DNA from: Catenovulum agarivorans DS-2
Lineage (GTDB): Bacteria > Pseudomonadota > Gammaproteobacteria > Enterobacterales > Alteromonadaceae
DNA: 64,000 bases
Assembly (NCBI RefSeq): GCF_000568405.1
Contig: NZ_ARZY01000005.1
Location: 62,001-126,000, forward strand
Direction: 5' to 3'
Both the position numbers and the translations under genes were made by a program. Of this stretch, positions 36,248 to 46,399 are shown piece after piece. The notes under the pieces were generated by a model. The model was not told the origin of the DNA. It did no database searches and saw only the letters and a program-made list of their open reading frames with translations. Position 1 is the first letter of the stretch, and each line of letters starts with the position of its first letter.

Positions 36248-36856
36248 TTATAAAGACACGCCAGAGAATGACATAAAGCCTAAACCAATCAGGCCTACCG
36301 TAATAAATGTAATACCTAAGCCTTTCAAACCGTCAGGAATGTCAGAGTATTTCATTTTTTCACGTACAGCAGCTAATGCAGTAATTGCTAATGCCCAACC
36401 AACACCACTACCGATACCAAATACAACACTTTCTGTTAGGTTGTAGTTTTTCTCTACCATGAAAGCTACACCACCGAAAATAGCGCAGTTAACAGTAATT
36501 AGCGGTAAGAAAATACCTAACGCGTTGTATAAAGCAGGGAAATACTTGTCTAGAGACATTTCTAGAATTTGTACTAAAGCCGCGATAACACCGATGAAAG
36601 TTAAGAATTTCAAGAAACTTAAGTCTGCTTCAGGGAAACCAGCCCAAGCTAAAGCACCCGGTGCTAACAAGTTAGAATAAATAATTTGGTTAACAGGTAC
36701 TGAAATACCCAATACCACAATTACCGCAACACCTAGACCAAAAGCTGTGGTTACTTTCTTAGAAACAGCCAAGAAAGTACACATACCTAGGAAGAAAGCT
36801 AACGCAAGATTTTCAATGAAAACTGCGCGAACGAATAAACTTATATAATGTTCCAT
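36248..36856 (-). CDS. nqrE: Na+-translocating NADH:quinone reductase subunit E
   Basis: A 202-residue integral membrane subunit with six helices. With NqrD it forms the membrane core around an iron centre; the cysteine within [12 protein letters not shown] near residue 26 and that in TVNCAIFGG near residue 120 are the known ligand positions on this subunit. The sequence [14 protein letters not shown] near the start is standard. It is placed between nqrD and nqrF with gaps of 9 and 25 bases. Confidence 0.96.
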   Translation of the reverse strand: MEHYISLFVRAVFIENLALAFFLGMCTFLAVSKKVTTAFGLGVAVIVVLGISVPVNQIIYSNLLAPGALAWAGFPEADLSFLKFLTFIGVIAALVQILEMSLDKYFPALYNALGIFLPLITVNCAIFGGVAFMVEKNYNLTESVVFGIGSGVGWALAITALAAVREKMKYSDIPDGLKGLGITFITVGLIGLGFMSFSGVSL

Positions 36857-36865
36857 CTTAGCCTC

Positions 36866-37492
36866 TTATTTTTCTACCTGTTCTTTACGGAAAGTACGTA
36901 AAACCCAGATGAATAAACCAATGATGAAGAAAGCGCTAGGTGGCATTAATAATAAGCCCATAGGTTGATACCAACCACCGTTAGAAACAAGTGGTAAAAT
37001 TTCAACGCCAAATAAGCTACCAGAACCAAATAGTTCACGGATAACACCAACAGTGATTAATACAACACTATAACCTAAGCCATTACCAATACCGTCTAAG
37101 AAACTCATAAACGGTGGACTCTTCATCGCATACGCTTCTGCACGACCCATTACGATACAGTTAGTAATGATCAAACCAACGAATACAGATAATTGCTTAG
37201 CAATATCGTAAGCGTATGCTTTTAATAGCTGGTCTACCAAGATTACTAATGACGCGATAATCGTCATCTGTACGATAATACGTACGCTTGATGGAATGTG
37301 GTTACGAATAATTGAAATAAACAAGCTTGAGAACGCAGTAACAAATGTTAACGCGATACACATAACAATGGTTGTTTCCATTTTGCTTGTTACAGCTAAC
37401 GCAGAACAGATACCCAATACTTGCAACGCAATTGGGTTGTTCGCAAAAATCGGTCCAAACAGAACCTTTTGAGCTTCGCTACTTTTAGCCAT
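36866..37492 (-). CDS. nqrD: Na+-translocating NADH:quinone reductase subunit D
   Basis: A 208-residue membrane subunit, homologous to NqrE in inverted topology. It keeps the paired cysteines expected for the intramembrane iron centre, in [12 protein letters not shown] near residue 29 and [11 protein letters not shown] near residue 112. About six helices are evident. It is 3 bases after nqrC and 9 before nqrE. No deviation from the family is visible. Confidence 0.96.
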   Translation of the reverse strand: MAKSSEAQKVLFGPIFANNPIALQVLGICSALAVTSKMETTIVMCIALTFVTAFSSLFISIIRNHIPSSVRIIVQMTIIASLVILVDQLLKAYAYDIAKQLSVFVGLIITNCIVMGRAEAYAMKSPPFMSFLDGIGNGLGYSVVLITVGVIRELFGSGSLFGVEILPLVSNGGWYQPMGLLLMPPSAFFIIGLFIWVLRTFRKEQVEK

Positions 37493-37495
37493 GAA

Positions 37496-38275
37496 TTATG
37501 CTCCTTGACGCTGTTTATCTAGGTATTGTTTGAAACCTAGCTCGCCTAACCAGAAGTCGAATGTATATTGAACACCATTACTAGTTAGAGTCGCACCTGA
37601 TAAGCCATCGATTTTGTGCTCAGAACCTTTTGGCGCTTCACCTTTAACAATCTCGATAGACATTTCGCCTTGGTCGTCGTAAATTTTCTTACCAACCCAA
37701 ATTGATTTCCATTTAGGATTTTCAATTTCAGCACCTAAGCCAGGTGTTTCACCTTGCTCATAGTAGTTAAGGTTGATAATGGTATTTGCATCTGGCTTAA
37801 CCGCAACAAACGCATACATAGTTGACCATAAGCCGTAACCATGAACAGGTAATACATAGCTTAAAAACTCACCTTGTTCATTGCTTGCTAAATAAACAAC
37901 CGCCTTATTTGAACGACGCTTGATACTTGCAACATCTTGCTCTTGAGTTAAATCAATAGACGAGCTTGGATCTTTAGCAGAAGCACGTTGGTCGAAAGTG
38001 TCAGCGTCAATGCTTTCAACATATTCGCCAGTATCTAAATCAACTACTTTTGCTGTAATTAAATTTTTATAGCGCTCTTTAATATCGGCGGCAGTTGCAC
38101 CTGCTGGTAATAAATCAGCTGCTAAAAGAATATTTTTTTGTTTATCTAATGCTTTGTTTTCTTCTTGTTGAGGGCGCAATGCAACAGCAGAACCCGCAAC
38201 AATAATCGCACAGACCAAACAAAGTGAAATTACAACCGTCAGCGTTTTGCTGATTGAATCATTTCCTTTAGACAT
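37496..38275 (-). CDS. nqrC: Na+-translocating NADH:quinone reductase subunit C
   Basis: A 259-residue periplasm-facing subunit with an N-terminal membrane helix and a flavin domain. Covalent FMN is attached to the threonine of SGAT in [12 protein letters not shown] near residue 224, and [15 protein letters not shown] near residue 175 is the conserved loop of FMN-binding domains. It overlaps nqrB by 8 bases. The required FMN transferase, ApbE, is encoded in the same operon. Confidence 0.96.
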   Translation of the reverse strand: MSKGNDSISKTLTVVISLCLVCAIIVAGSAVALRPQQEENKALDKQKNILLAADLLPAGATAADIKERYKNLITAKVVDLDTGEYVESIDADTFDQRASAKDPSSSIDLTQEQDVASIKRRSNKAVVYLASNEQGEFLSYVLPVHGYGLWSTMYAFVAVKPDANTIINLNYYEQGETPGLGAEIENPKWKSIWVGKKIYDDQGEMSIEIVKGEAPKGSEHKIDGLSGATLTSNGVQYTFDFWLGELGFKQYLDKQRQGA

Positions 38276-39467
38276 TACGTGCTAACCTCCGCTTGATGTT
38301 TGCAGATACAACGAAGTGGTCGAATAATGGCGCGAAAACATTCGCAAATAAGATAGCCAACATCATACCCTCTGGGTATGCAGGGTTAACTACACGGATC
38401 ATAACCACCATGAAACCAATCAAAATACCGTATGCCCATTTACCTTGATTAGTAAACGAGGCCGATACTGGATCAGTTGCCATAAACATCATACCGAAAG
38501 CAAAACCACCAATAACTAAATGCCAGTACCAAGGCATAGCAAATAATGGGTTTGTATCGCTACCAATTAGGTTGAACATGGTAGAGAAAATAGCCATACC
38601 CGCAAATGTACCTAGAACAATGCGCCATGAAGCAATTCGGAAGTAAATTAACGCGATACCGCCAATTAAGATTGCTAAGGTAGAAACTTCACCCATAGAG
38701 CCTGCGATGTTACCGTAGAATGCATCCCACCATTGGCCAGTTAATGCATAGTCTAATTGACCTTGCGCAGCTTGGCTTAATAAAGTTGCACCAGAGAAAC
38801 CATCAGCAGCAACCCATACAGCGTCACCTGAAATTTGAGCAGGATATGCGAAGAATAAAAATGCACGACCCGCTAAAGCTGGATTTAAGAAGTTACGGCC
38901 AGTACCACCAAATACTTCTTTACCAATCACCACACCGAAAGTGATACCTAAAGCAACCTGCCATAAAGGAATTGTTGCTGGCAAAATCAATGCGAATAAT
39001 ACAGAGGTTACGAAGAAACCTTCATTTACTTCATGTTTGCGGATTGAAGCAAATAATACTTCCCAGAAACCACCAACCGCGAAAGTAACCGCATAAATAG
39101 GTAAGAAGAACATGGCACCGTAGAACATTTTACCGCCCCACCCGCTGCCTTCTAGCGTTCCGCCTAATGCAGTGAATAAATCAACTTGCCAAGTTTGCGG
39201 TAATCCAGCACCTGCAGCAATAGCCGCTTCAGCTTGCAAACCAATGTTGTACATACCGTAAAACATTGCAGGGAAAGTCATCATCCAAACAAGGATCATA
39301 ATACGTTTAAGGTCGATACTATCACGAACGTGAGTTCTACCTTTAGTTACCATGCCTGGGGTATAAAAAATGGTCGCAGCCGCTTCATACAACGCATACC
39401 ATTTTTCATATTTGCCGCCTTTTTCAAATAGCGGCTCTATTTCTTCTAAATAGGACTTTAAACCCAT
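38268..39467 (-). CDS. nqrB: Na+-translocating NADH:quinone reductase subunit B
   Basis: A 399-residue membrane subunit of about ten helices, the main sodium-conducting and riboflavin-binding part of the pump. The covalent FMN site is the SGAT threonine in [11 protein letters not shown] near residue 223. [20 protein letters not shown] lies shortly before it and is a family hallmark. nqrB follows nqrA after one base and overlaps nqrC by 8 bases. Confidence 0.97.
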   Translation of the reverse strand: MGLKSYLEEIEPLFEKGGKYEKWYALYEAAATIFYTPGMVTKGRTHVRDSIDLKRIMILVWMMTFPAMFYGMYNIGLQAEAAIAAGAGLPQTWQVDLFTALGGTLEGSGWGGKMFYGAMFFLPIYAVTFAVGGFWEVLFASIRKHEVNEGFFVTSVLFALILPATIPLWQVALGITFGVVIGKEVFGGTGRNFLNPALAGRAFLFFAYPAQISGDAVWVAADGFSGATLLSQAAQGQLDYALTGQWWDAFYGNIAGSMGEVSTLAILIGGIALIYFRIASWRIVLGTFAGMAIFSTMFNLIGSDTNPLFAMPWYWHLVIGGFAFGMMFMATDPVSASFTNQGKWAYGILIGFMVVMIRVVNPAYPEGMMLAILFANVFAPLFDHFVVSANIKRRLARNV

Positions 39468-39468
39468 C

Positions 39469-40809
39469 TTAGCCCTCCTTCTCGATTTGCGTTAAGCGTG
39501 AACGCAAAATCGAACCATAATCGTATTTGCCTGGACAAACGAAAGTACAAAGTGCTAAATCTTCTTCGTCTAATTCCAAACAACCCAATGCTTGAGCTGA
39601 GTCGACGTCGCCAGAAATTAAATCACGCAACAATAAAGTTGGGATAATATCTAATGGCATAACACGCTCGTAGTTTCCAATTGGAACCATAGCTCGGCTC
39701 GAACCACGTGTCGTTGTCGTAAAGTTAAATAACTTACTTGGAGACAAATGAGATAAATAAGCGCGGGTGATTGAATACATATTTGCACCAGGTGCAATCC
39801 AACCAAATAATTCTTTCTCACGACCTTCTGCCAATACAGAAACTTGCGTAGCATAACGGCCTAAATAACCATGTACACCACCAGCATCGTGTCCAGCCAA
39901 TACAGAGCCAGAGATTACGCGTAATTCACCGTCAGCAACTTCACCATCGGTTAATTGGTCTAAGCTTGCACCGATAAGGGTTTTAACCAAACGAGGGTTT
40001 TTAACCGCAGGGCCAGCTAACGAAACAACACGAGTACTAGGCAATTCACCAGTTGTAAACAACTGACCAACCGCTACCACGTCTTGATAGTTAATATGCC
40101 AAACTTGTTTGTCCATGCTAACAGGGTCTAAGTGATGGATATGTGTACCCACTAAACCAGCTGGATGAACACCACCAAACTCTTCAACCTGAACACCATC
40201 AGTGCTTGGAATCTCTGCACCTGGCGCTTTACATAAGAAAGTTTTAGGCGCTAATTTAGCTAATAACGCTAAACCATTTTTGAAGTCTTCTTCTTGACCT
40301 TTTAATACAACAGCAGGATCAGCTGCTAATGGATTTGTATCAATTGCGGTAACAAATAATGAAGAAGGAGTGGCATCTATTGCAGGGATCTTGCTAAATG
40401 GACGCGTTCTTAATGCTGTCCACAAACCAGATTCTACTAAAGTATCAACAATTTGTTGACGCTCTAATGAACCAAGTTGATCCGCTGCTGTTTTGGCGAA
40501 CTCTACTTTGTCGTCGCCTTGAACTTCAATGACGACAGACTGTAAAACACGCTTAGCACCACGATTGATTTCTTTAACTACCCCTGCTGCTGGCGCAGTG
40601 AATTGTACACCGGGGTTCTTTTTGTCAGCAAAAAGAACCTGTCCTTTTTTTACTACGTCGTCAACGCGGACGTGCATAGTAGGACGCATGCCAATGTATT
40701 CTTCACCAAGGATAGCAACTTTTGTGACGGCGTTACCGTCAGATATTGCTTGTTGTGGAGCCCCTGAAACAGGAACATCCAAGCCTTTCTTGATAGTTAT
40801 CATACTCAT
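39469..40809 (-). CDS. nqrA: Na+-translocating NADH:quinone reductase subunit A
   Basis: A 446-residue cytoplasmic subunit associated with quinone reduction. The start [16 protein letters not shown] is followed by a biotinyl-like domain and the [18 protein letters not shown] stretch near residue 70. [10 protein letters not shown] near residue 155 and [14 protein letters not shown] near the C-terminus are conserved. It is the first gene of nqrABCDEF-apbE-nqrM. An in-frame ATG two codons later is possible; neither has a strong ribosome site. Confidence 0.96.
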   Translation of the reverse strand: MSMITIKKGLDVPVSGAPQQAISDGNAVTKVAILGEEYIGMRPTMHVRVDDVVKKGQVLFADKKNPGVQFTAPAAGVVKEINRGAKRVLQSVVIEVQGDDKVEFAKTAADQLGSLERQQIVDTLVESGLWTALRTRPFSKIPAIDATPSSLFVTAIDTNPLAADPAVVLKGQEEDFKNGLALLAKLAPKTFLCKAPGAEIPSTDGVQVEEFGGVHPAGLVGTHIHHLDPVSMDKQVWHINYQDVVAVGQLFTTGELPSTRVVSLAGPAVKNPRLVKTLIGASLDQLTDGEVADGELRVISGSVLAGHDAGGVHGYLGRYATQVSVLAEGREKELFGWIAPGANMYSITRAYLSHLSPSKLFNFTTTTRGSSRAMVPIGNYERVMPLDIIPTLLLRDLISGDVDSAQALGCLELDEEDLALCTFVCPGKYDYGSILRSRLTQIEKEG

Positions 40810-41058
40810 TGCACTTGTTTTTAAGGTTTAAAACGAAATTTGGAATATGGTTCGCTTTAGCGCTGTCGAGCTAATTTCAATTGATTAGCTTCATTGCTAT
40901 TGTTAGCTATATATAAAACCCGCGGATTTTAACATTGTTTTACACCATGTATCCACGAAAAATATTGATTTGATTGAGATTAGGTTAAAATTTTCGAATT
41001 GACAATTTGAAAAGGGTTTGATTTGGTTGTTTTTTGTACTTTTTGTTTTATATAAAAA
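40810..41058 (-). promoter_or_regulatory. Leader and promoter region of the nqr operon
   Basis: About 250 bases between the nqrA start and the fabV terminator carry no open frame of note. The stretch is AT-rich on the minus strand, with TTAAAAT near 40930 as a possible -10 box; no -35 partner was assigned with confidence. No riboswitch or strong hairpin is seen. Confidence 0.35.
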
Positions 41059-41083
41059 TAAAGGGCGTATTTAGCGCCCTTTA
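41059..41083 (-). terminator. Terminator after fabV
   Basis: TAAAGGGCG/CGCCCTTTA forms a 9-base stem, followed on the minus strand by TTTTT. It is 34 bases past the fabV stop codon and separates fabV from the nqr leader. Confidence 0.85.
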
Positions 41084-41116
41084 TCAAAACCATCAGAATA
41101 ATTGACAGGCAGTCAA

Positions 41117-42301
41117 TTATTCAACTTCTAACTCAACTAATGGACTAACATCCGCATCATAGTCGACGTTGTCATATTCGAAGCCGAATAAGTGTAAAAA
41201 CTCTTTGTTATAACCAATATAATCGGTTAAATCGTCGATGGTTTCAGTTGTGACAGAATCCCATATAACTTGAACCGCATCTTGCACTTTATCTTCAAGC
41301 TCTTTGTAGTTTTGGCTTAATCGACCAGCTTCATCAAATCGTGGGTTTTCACCATATAAGTTTTCAGAGAATAAAGCTTGAATTTGTTCGATAACACCTT
41401 CGTATGTTCCCTGCTCTTTCATTACTTTGAATAAAGCAGAAATATACAATGGCATAATAGGAATAGCCGAACTAGCTTGCGTAACCACAGCATTCAATGA
41501 AGTGACATAAGCTTCACCACTAATTGAGTCTGTCGATTGCTTAATCGCTTTAGCCGCGCGATCTAAGTCTTCTTTCGCTTTACCAATAGTCGCGTGACCA
41601 TAAATTGGCCATGTTAGTTTTTTACCAATATATGTGTATGCTGTTGTTTTAAAACCTTCAGCTAACACGTCAGCTTCTTGTAAAGCTTTAATCCATAATT
41701 CCCAATCAGCACCGCCCATTACATCTATAGTGCCTTGAATTTCTGCTTCGTTTGCAGCTTCAACAGTCACTTCATCAATAACACGTTTTGATGTATTTAA
41801 GTTTTTAGTCGTAACCGTTTCACCAATTGGCTTTAATGTAGACGAATAAACTTCACCTGTATCTGGGTCAGTTCGGCGAGGAGATGCCAAACTATAGATG
41901 ACTAAATCAACTTTACCCAATTCTTGTTTGATGATATCGATTGCTTTTGCTTTAATCTCGTGCGAAAAAGCATCGCCATTAATATTTTTTGCCCATAAAC
42001 CAGCTTCTTTAGCATACTTAGTAAAAGCAGCCGTATTATACCAACCTGCACTTGCACATTTTTTCTCAGTTGGTTCTTTTTCAAAAAACACACCTAAAGT
42101 TTTTGCACCACTACCAAAAGCAGCAGTAATACGAGAAGCTAAACCGTAACCAGTTGAAGAACCGATCACCAATACATTTTTTGGCCCTTGCGCATTAGTT
42201 TTGCTTTTAACATACTCGATTTGGCGCTTTACTGACTCTTCACAGCCAACTGGATGAGCATTTGTACAAATAAAACCACGTACTTTTGGTTTGATAACCA
42301 T
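41117..42301 (-). CDS. fabV: Trans-2-enoyl-ACP reductase, FabV type
   Basis: A 394-residue enoyl reductase completing each fatty-acid elongation cycle with NADH, of the long FabV class resistant to triclosan. [14 protein letters not shown] near residue 46 binds the cofactor, [13 protein letters not shown] near residue 137 is conserved, and the catalytic Y-x8-K is in [20 protein letters not shown] near residues 225-245. The C-terminal [14 protein letters not shown] is also typical. Single gene between a TRAP gene and the nqr leader. Confidence 0.95.
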   Translation of the reverse strand: MVIKPKVRGFICTNAHPVGCEESVKRQIEYVKSKTNAQGPKNVLVIGSSTGYGLASRITAAFGSGAKTLGVFFEKEPTEKKCASAGWYNTAAFTKYAKEAGLWAKNINGDAFSHEIKAKAIDIIKQELGKVDLVIYSLASPRRTDPDTGEVYSSTLKPIGETVTTKNLNTSKRVIDEVTVEAANEAEIQGTIDVMGGADWELWIKALQEADVLAEGFKTTAYTYIGKKLTWPIYGHATIGKAKEDLDRAAKAIKQSTDSISGEAYVTSLNAVVTQASSAIPIMPLYISALFKVMKEQGTYEGVIEQIQALFSENLYGENPRFDEAGRLSQNYKELEDKVQDAVQVIWDSVTTETIDDLTDYIGYNKEFLHLFGFEYDNVDYDADVSPLVELEVE

Positions 42302-42332
42302 ATGTATAATCCTATTCTTTTATCTTGCTAAT

Positions 42333-43451
42333 TTATTCTTGCACAGGTTGAGCTTTCGCCCAATCAATGCCACTTCTGTTGTGATAGTAATCTTGTTCAG
42401 TTAGTGCGTGATATTCGGAAGATTGCGCTAAAAATTTTTGATAAGAATTAAAAATTTTCTCAGCCATCTTGTCACTCGCGACTAAATTTTTAACTGATTG
42501 TAAACTCGATGATTTAAGCGCTTCAATTACATCTTTTGGAAACTTTCTAATTTTCACACCTTTTTCTTTTAAACTTTGTAAGGCTTCGTTATTTTTTGCT
42601 GTATACAAAGCTAACATGTTAGCGTTTGCCGCTTCAGTTGCAATTTCAACGATCGCTTGTAAATCTGACGGCAGTTGTTCAAAAGCTTGTTTATTAATAA
42701 TAAACTCAAGCGCAGCACCAGGCTCTTGCCAACCAGTCACATAATAATATGGGGCTGTTTTATATAAACCAAAGGCCAAATCATTATAGGGGCCAACCCA
42801 ATCGGTCGCGTCGAGTGCGCCGCTTTGCATCGCGCTGAATAACTCTCCACCTGGCATTTGCACTGGAATGCCACCTAAATCAGCAACAACTTCGCCCGCC
42901 AAACCAGGAATTCGAATTTTTAAGCCTTGAAAATCGGCTAGACTATTAATTTCTTTCTGAAACCAACCTGCCATTTGCACACCAGTGTTACCACCAGGAA
43001 ATGGAATTATACCAAATGGCTCGTATGCCTCTTGCCATAACTCATTACCACCACCATGGTAAAACCACCCATTCGTTTCTTGAGCGTTCATACCAAAAGG
43101 TATGGTTGTAAAAAATTGCGCAGCTGGGATTTTTCCTTTCCAGTAATATGCTGCCCCATGTCCCATTTGTGCAGCACCACTTTTAACGGCGTCAAATGTT
43201 TGAAGCGCAGGCACCATTTCACCAGCGCCATACACTTTAATTTTTAGGCGACCACCTGACATTTTTTCAACATTATCGGCAAAGTCTTGTGGGATAGTGC
43301 CTAGACCAGGAAAGTTTTTTGGCCAAGTTGTAACCATTTTCCATTTAAAACTTTGTTGAGTGGCAGCACCAGCTGAGGCCCCATCATCATTTGAACAAGC
43401 CGATAGTAAAGTTGCTAGTGCTACAACAAGGCCGATTGTTATTTTTTTCAT
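42333..43451 (-). CDS. TRAP transporter substrate-binding protein (DctP/TakP type)
   Basis: A 372-residue periplasmic binding lipoprotein: signal with LLSAC, lipid cysteine C19. The mature part has TTWPKNFPGLGTIPQDFAD near residue 42, GAAYYWKGKIPAAQFFTTIP near residue 100 and ALDATDWVGPYNDLAFG near residue 205, resembling TakP-type proteins that bind 2-oxo or hydroxy monocarboxylates. The substrate is only inferred. Last gene of the dctQ-dctM-dctP cluster, 20 bases after the large permease. Confidence 0.88.
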   Translation of the reverse strand: MKKITIGLVVALATLLSACSNDDGASAGAATQQSFKWKMVTTWPKNFPGLGTIPQDFADNVEKMSGGRLKIKVYGAGEMVPALQTFDAVKSGAAQMGHGAAYYWKGKIPAAQFFTTIPFGMNAQETNGWFYHGGGNELWQEAYEPFGIIPFPGGNTGVQMAGWFQKEINSLADFQGLKIRIPGLAGEVVADLGGIPVQMPGGELFSAMQSGALDATDWVGPYNDLAFGLYKTAPYYYVTGWQEPGAALEFIINKQAFEQLPSDLQAIVEIATEAANANMLALYTAKNNEALQSLKEKGVKIRKFPKDVIEALKSSSLQSVKNLVASDKMAEKIFNSYQKFLAQSSEYHALTEQDYYHNRSGIDWAKAQPVQE

Positions 43452-43471
43452 TATTTCCTACCTGTTATAAA

Positions 43472-44845
43472 TTAATAACCTTCTGAATAAACGACAGAAG
43501 GTAACCAAATTGCCAACTCTGGCCAAAGTGCCAACGCAACCAGTACAAACAATTGAATCACAATAAAAGGCATCACCCCTTTATATATTTGGGCGGTTCT
43601 TATGCTAGCATCAGCGACACCACGCAAATAAAACAGCGCAAAGCCAAATGGCGGTGTTAAAAACGATGTTTGCAAATTGATTGCTATCATAATGCCTAAC
43701 CAAATGGGATCAAGCCCCATAGACAGCAATACAGGTGCAACAATAGGCACAACTACAAAGGTAATTTCAATAAAGTCTAGAATAAAACCCAATAAAAACA
43801 GAATCACCATCACCAATAACATAGCGGTAAACACACCACCAGGCAGGCTCTCAAATATCGACTCTATTAACTCCTCTCCCCCGAGGCCACGGAATACTAA
43901 CGAAAAAACAGACGCCCCAATCAAGATTAAGAACACCATGCTAGTACAGGTCAGAGTTGCTTTATTAACTGAGGCAAGCATATTAAAACTGAGCTGCCCT
44001 TTGAACAGTGCCAGTAATAATGCTCCAAAAGCGCCGATAGCCGCTGCTTCTGTTGGTGTCGCAAAGCCAGCGAGGATAGAACCTAAAACAACAAATATAA
44101 GGAGTACAGGTGGGACAACAGCTTTAATTAACGCGCCAACAGCCACTTTTTCTCTGTTGTCGAAAGCGGGTAAATACTCAGGCTTGAACCAAGCAATTGC
44201 CAATAAGTACACTAAATAGAGTGCTACTAACAACACACCGGGTACAATTGCGCCAACAAACAAGTCGCCTACTGACACTGTTTCCGGCGAAAAAATCCCC
44301 ATGTCTAGCTGAGACTGTTGAAATGCATTAGAAATAACATCCCCCAACAAAACTAGAGCAATTGAAGGTGGAATAATTTGCCCTAAGGTACCAACCGCAC
44401 AAATGCTGCCGCAGGCAATTGATGGATTATATTTTTGCTTGAGCATCGCAGGCAGAGATAACAACCCCATAGTCACTACAGTCGCCCCAACTATCCCAGT
44501 ACTCGCTGCTAATAACGCACCGACTAAAACTACGGCAATCGCTAAACCGCCTCTAAAGCGAGAAAAAAGTTGAGAAATGGAAACAAGCAATGATTCAGCT
44601 ATTTTAGATTTTTCTAATACCACCCCCATAAATACAAACAAAGGGACAGCCAACAGAGTTTGATTATTCATAATGCCGAAGATGCGGCTAGGTAAAGCAT
44701 GTAAGAATGCGCTGTCAAAAACACCAAACAAAGATGCAATGAATGCAAACAGCAAAGATGTACCCGCCAGCGCAAAAGCAACGGGATAACCCGTTAATAA
44801 AACACAACAAACAACAACGAAAAGGACTAACGACAAATATTCCAT
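43472..44845 (-). CDS. TRAP transporter large permease (DctM)
   Basis: A 457-residue membrane protein of the DctM/ion-transporter superfamily with about 12 helices. The early GYPVAFALAGTSLLFA and SCGSICAVG-like ACGSICAVGTLGQIIPPSI near residue 140 are family landmarks, as is FATPTEAAAIGAFGALLLAL near residue 260 and LTPPFGFALFYLRG near residue 410. It uses a sodium or proton gradient to import the substrate delivered by the binding protein. Shares one base with the small permease gene. Confidence 0.92.
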   Translation of the reverse strand: MEYLSLVLFVVVCCVLLTGYPVAFALAGTSLLFAFIASLFGVFDSAFLHALPSRIFGIMNNQTLLAVPLFVFMGVVLEKSKIAESLLVSISQLFSRFRGGLAIAVVLVGALLAASTGIVGATVVTMGLLSLPAMLKQKYNPSIACGSICAVGTLGQIIPPSIALVLLGDVISNAFQQSQLDMGIFSPETVSVGDLFVGAIVPGVLLVALYLVYLLAIAWFKPEYLPAFDNREKVAVGALIKAVVPPVLLIFVVLGSILAGFATPTEAAAIGAFGALLLALFKGQLSFNMLASVNKATLTCTSMVFLILIGASVFSLVFRGLGGEELIESIFESLPGGVFTAMLLVMVILFLLGFILDFIEITFVVVPIVAPVLLSMGLDPIWLGIMIAINLQTSFLTPPFGFALFYLRGVADASIRTAQIYKGVMPFIVIQLFVLVALALWPELAIWLPSVVYSEGY

Positions 44846-45351
44846 TATGCTCTTCCCTCGCGCAGAATTTTTATGTTTTTAATGACTTCGCTCAAACCTT
44901 GAACCAACAATAGCAAGCAAAAAATCAGAATGAAACTTTTAAGAATATACACAAAGGGCAAGCCGCCTGCATCGACTGACGTTTCCATTATACGCCAGCT
45001 GTCACCAACATATTGCCAGCTATAAATAGCAATGGTAACAACAACAGGCCAAAGCAATAACACGGTACCGCACAAGTTAACTAGCGCTTGTTTTGACGTA
45101 CTCAGTTTACTATAAAACACGTCAACTCGAACGTGTTCATTGCACTTTAAAGTGTAGGCTGCGCCCAACAAAAAGATCGCAGAGTGCAAATACAATACAG
45201 CTTCTTGTGCGGCAATAGAACCGATAGATAATCCATAACGCAGAAACACAATTCCCGCCATCAACAGCACAATTATTGTCGCTAACCAGGCGACGATGTT
45301 GCCGCAAGCTTCTGAAAAAGCGTCGAGTTTATCGCTTATTTGCACTAGCAT
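44845..45351 (-). CDS. TRAP transporter small permease (DctQ)
   Basis: A 168-residue protein with four hydrophobic segments (about 17-38, 50-65, 92-112, 130-152). The loop NEHVRVDVFYSKLS near residue 70 matches the DctQ consensus. It forms the membrane unit with DctM. The first gene of the TRAP cluster; a gap of 66 bases to bolA upstream may hold its promoter. Confidence 0.88.
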   Translation of the reverse strand: MLVQISDKLDAFSEACGNIVAWLATIIVLLMAGIVFLRYGLSIGSIAAQEAVLYLHSAIFLLGAAYTLKCNEHVRVDVFYSKLSTSKQALVNLCGTVLLLWPVVVTIAIYSWQYVGDSWRIMETSVDAGGLPFVYILKSFILIFCLLLLVQGLSEVIKNIKILREGRA

Positions 45352-45417
45352 TTCTAATCCGTATTATTTTTTGCGCGCATTATACCTCAGGTTAAGTAAA
45401 TTGCGAGTTTGTAAACA

Positions 45418-45732
45418 CTAGTCAGACTTGCTGCCTCCTAAGCACTTCGGAGAAAGGGGGACATTAACGTCGCCGTTCTGCCATTCTTTAACAGAATAAG
45501 TATGAATGGATAACGCATGAACAGGACCTGCGAGTTCTTCGGCCAAACATTCATTGATAGCTCGATGACGCTGAATTAACCGCAACCCATCAAAGATTTC
45601 ACTGACTACAATAACTTTGTAATGAGAATCTGTCGCGGGTCCCGAATGCATATGGCTTTCATTTTGAACATCTAATTCAACTGGGTTGAACTTGCCCTTC
45701 AACTTATCAAAAATTACCTCATCTATCGTCAT
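45418..45732 (-). CDS. bolA: BolA-family protein
   Basis: A 104-residue protein with the BolA fold: SHMHSGPATDSHYKVIVVSE at residues 25-44 and the helix-turn LIQRHRAINECLAEEL near residue 52, followed by VHALSIHTYSVKEW. The invariant histidine in this last segment is the iron-sulfur ligand used with monothiol glutaredoxins. BolA links stress, morphology and Fe-S handling. It is 26 bases after the AlkB-like gene on the same strand. Confidence 0.93.
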   Translation of the reverse strand: MTIDEVIFDKLKGKFNPVELDVQNESHMHSGPATDSHYKVIVVSEIFDGLRLIQRHRAINECLAEELAGPVHALSIHTYSVKEWQNGDVNVPLSPKCLGGSKSD

Positions 45733-45758
45733 TTAAACTGTACCTTTAGTCATACTGG

Positions 45759-46373
45759 TTATTGATGTATATATCTGAATGTTAAATTGATTCGCCCACT
45801 GGTTATGCGGGTGCGCTTAGGTAAACAATGATACCAAAATTCCTGAGTGCTACCGGCCATAATGAGTAAACTGCCATGCGCTAGTTGTAATTTATGCTGC
45901 TCGCCTGTTAGACGATGCTTAAAAAAGAAATCACGTTCAACACCAAAACTAAACGAAGCTATTACGGGTGTCTTACCTAGTTCAGCTTCATCATCTGCAT
46001 GCCACCCCATAGTATCTTGGCCATTCCTGTAGTAGTTTGCCAACACACAATTAAATTTAGCCTGACAAATTGATTCTGCTAAATCTTTTAGCTGCTCGAG
46101 TTCCTTTGGCCATATATCAGCAGTAAATGTCTCACCTGAATATTTATACTTTAGTGGTTTTGCGGCGTAAAAGGCCTGTAACCGTGGGATCGGATGTGTT
46201 TTACCGTACACAGTAATCTGCGCTTGTTGCCAGTCAAGTTGATTTGCTAAACAGTCCATCCATAAGTCAGCAACCTTGGGATCAATTAGGTTTGGGTAAT
46301 AATTGACATCCGCATTGCGCATCTTGAGTTTTTGCGGGTGTATGACTTGTTCAGTTGTTGTGCCTTGATACAA
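45759..46373 (-). CDS. AlkB-like 2-oxoglutarate/Fe(II) dioxygenase
   Basis: A 204-residue non-heme iron dioxygenase of the AlkB (ALKBH2/3-like) group. The iron ligands are in MGWHADDEAELG near residue 118 and a histidine near residue 180 (FWYHCLPKRT), and the 2-oxoglutarate arginine is in GRINLTFR near residue 193. PRLQAFYAAKP near residue 63 and LANYYRNGQDT near 107 fit nucleic-acid-repair members. It probably removes alkyl groups from DNA or RNA bases. Divergent from rlmG with only 26 bases between starts. Confidence 0.9.
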   Translation of the reverse strand: MYQGTTTEQVIHPQKLKMRNADVNYYPNLIDPKVADLWMDCLANQLDWQQAQITVYGKTHPIPRLQAFYAAKPLKYKYSGETFTADIWPKELEQLKDLAESICQAKFNCVLANYYRNGQDTMGWHADDEAELGKTPVIASFSFGVERDFFFKHRLTGEQHKLQLAHGSLLIMAGSTQEFWYHCLPKRTRITSGRINLTFRYIHQ

Positions 46374-46399
46374 TAGAGTTAACTCACTAGTCTACAGTC

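Noticed and set aside
43677-44219. A 180-codon plus-strand frame opposite the DctM gene.
   Set aside because: Composition is the mirror of a hydrophobic membrane protein gene and there is no ribosome site; shadow.
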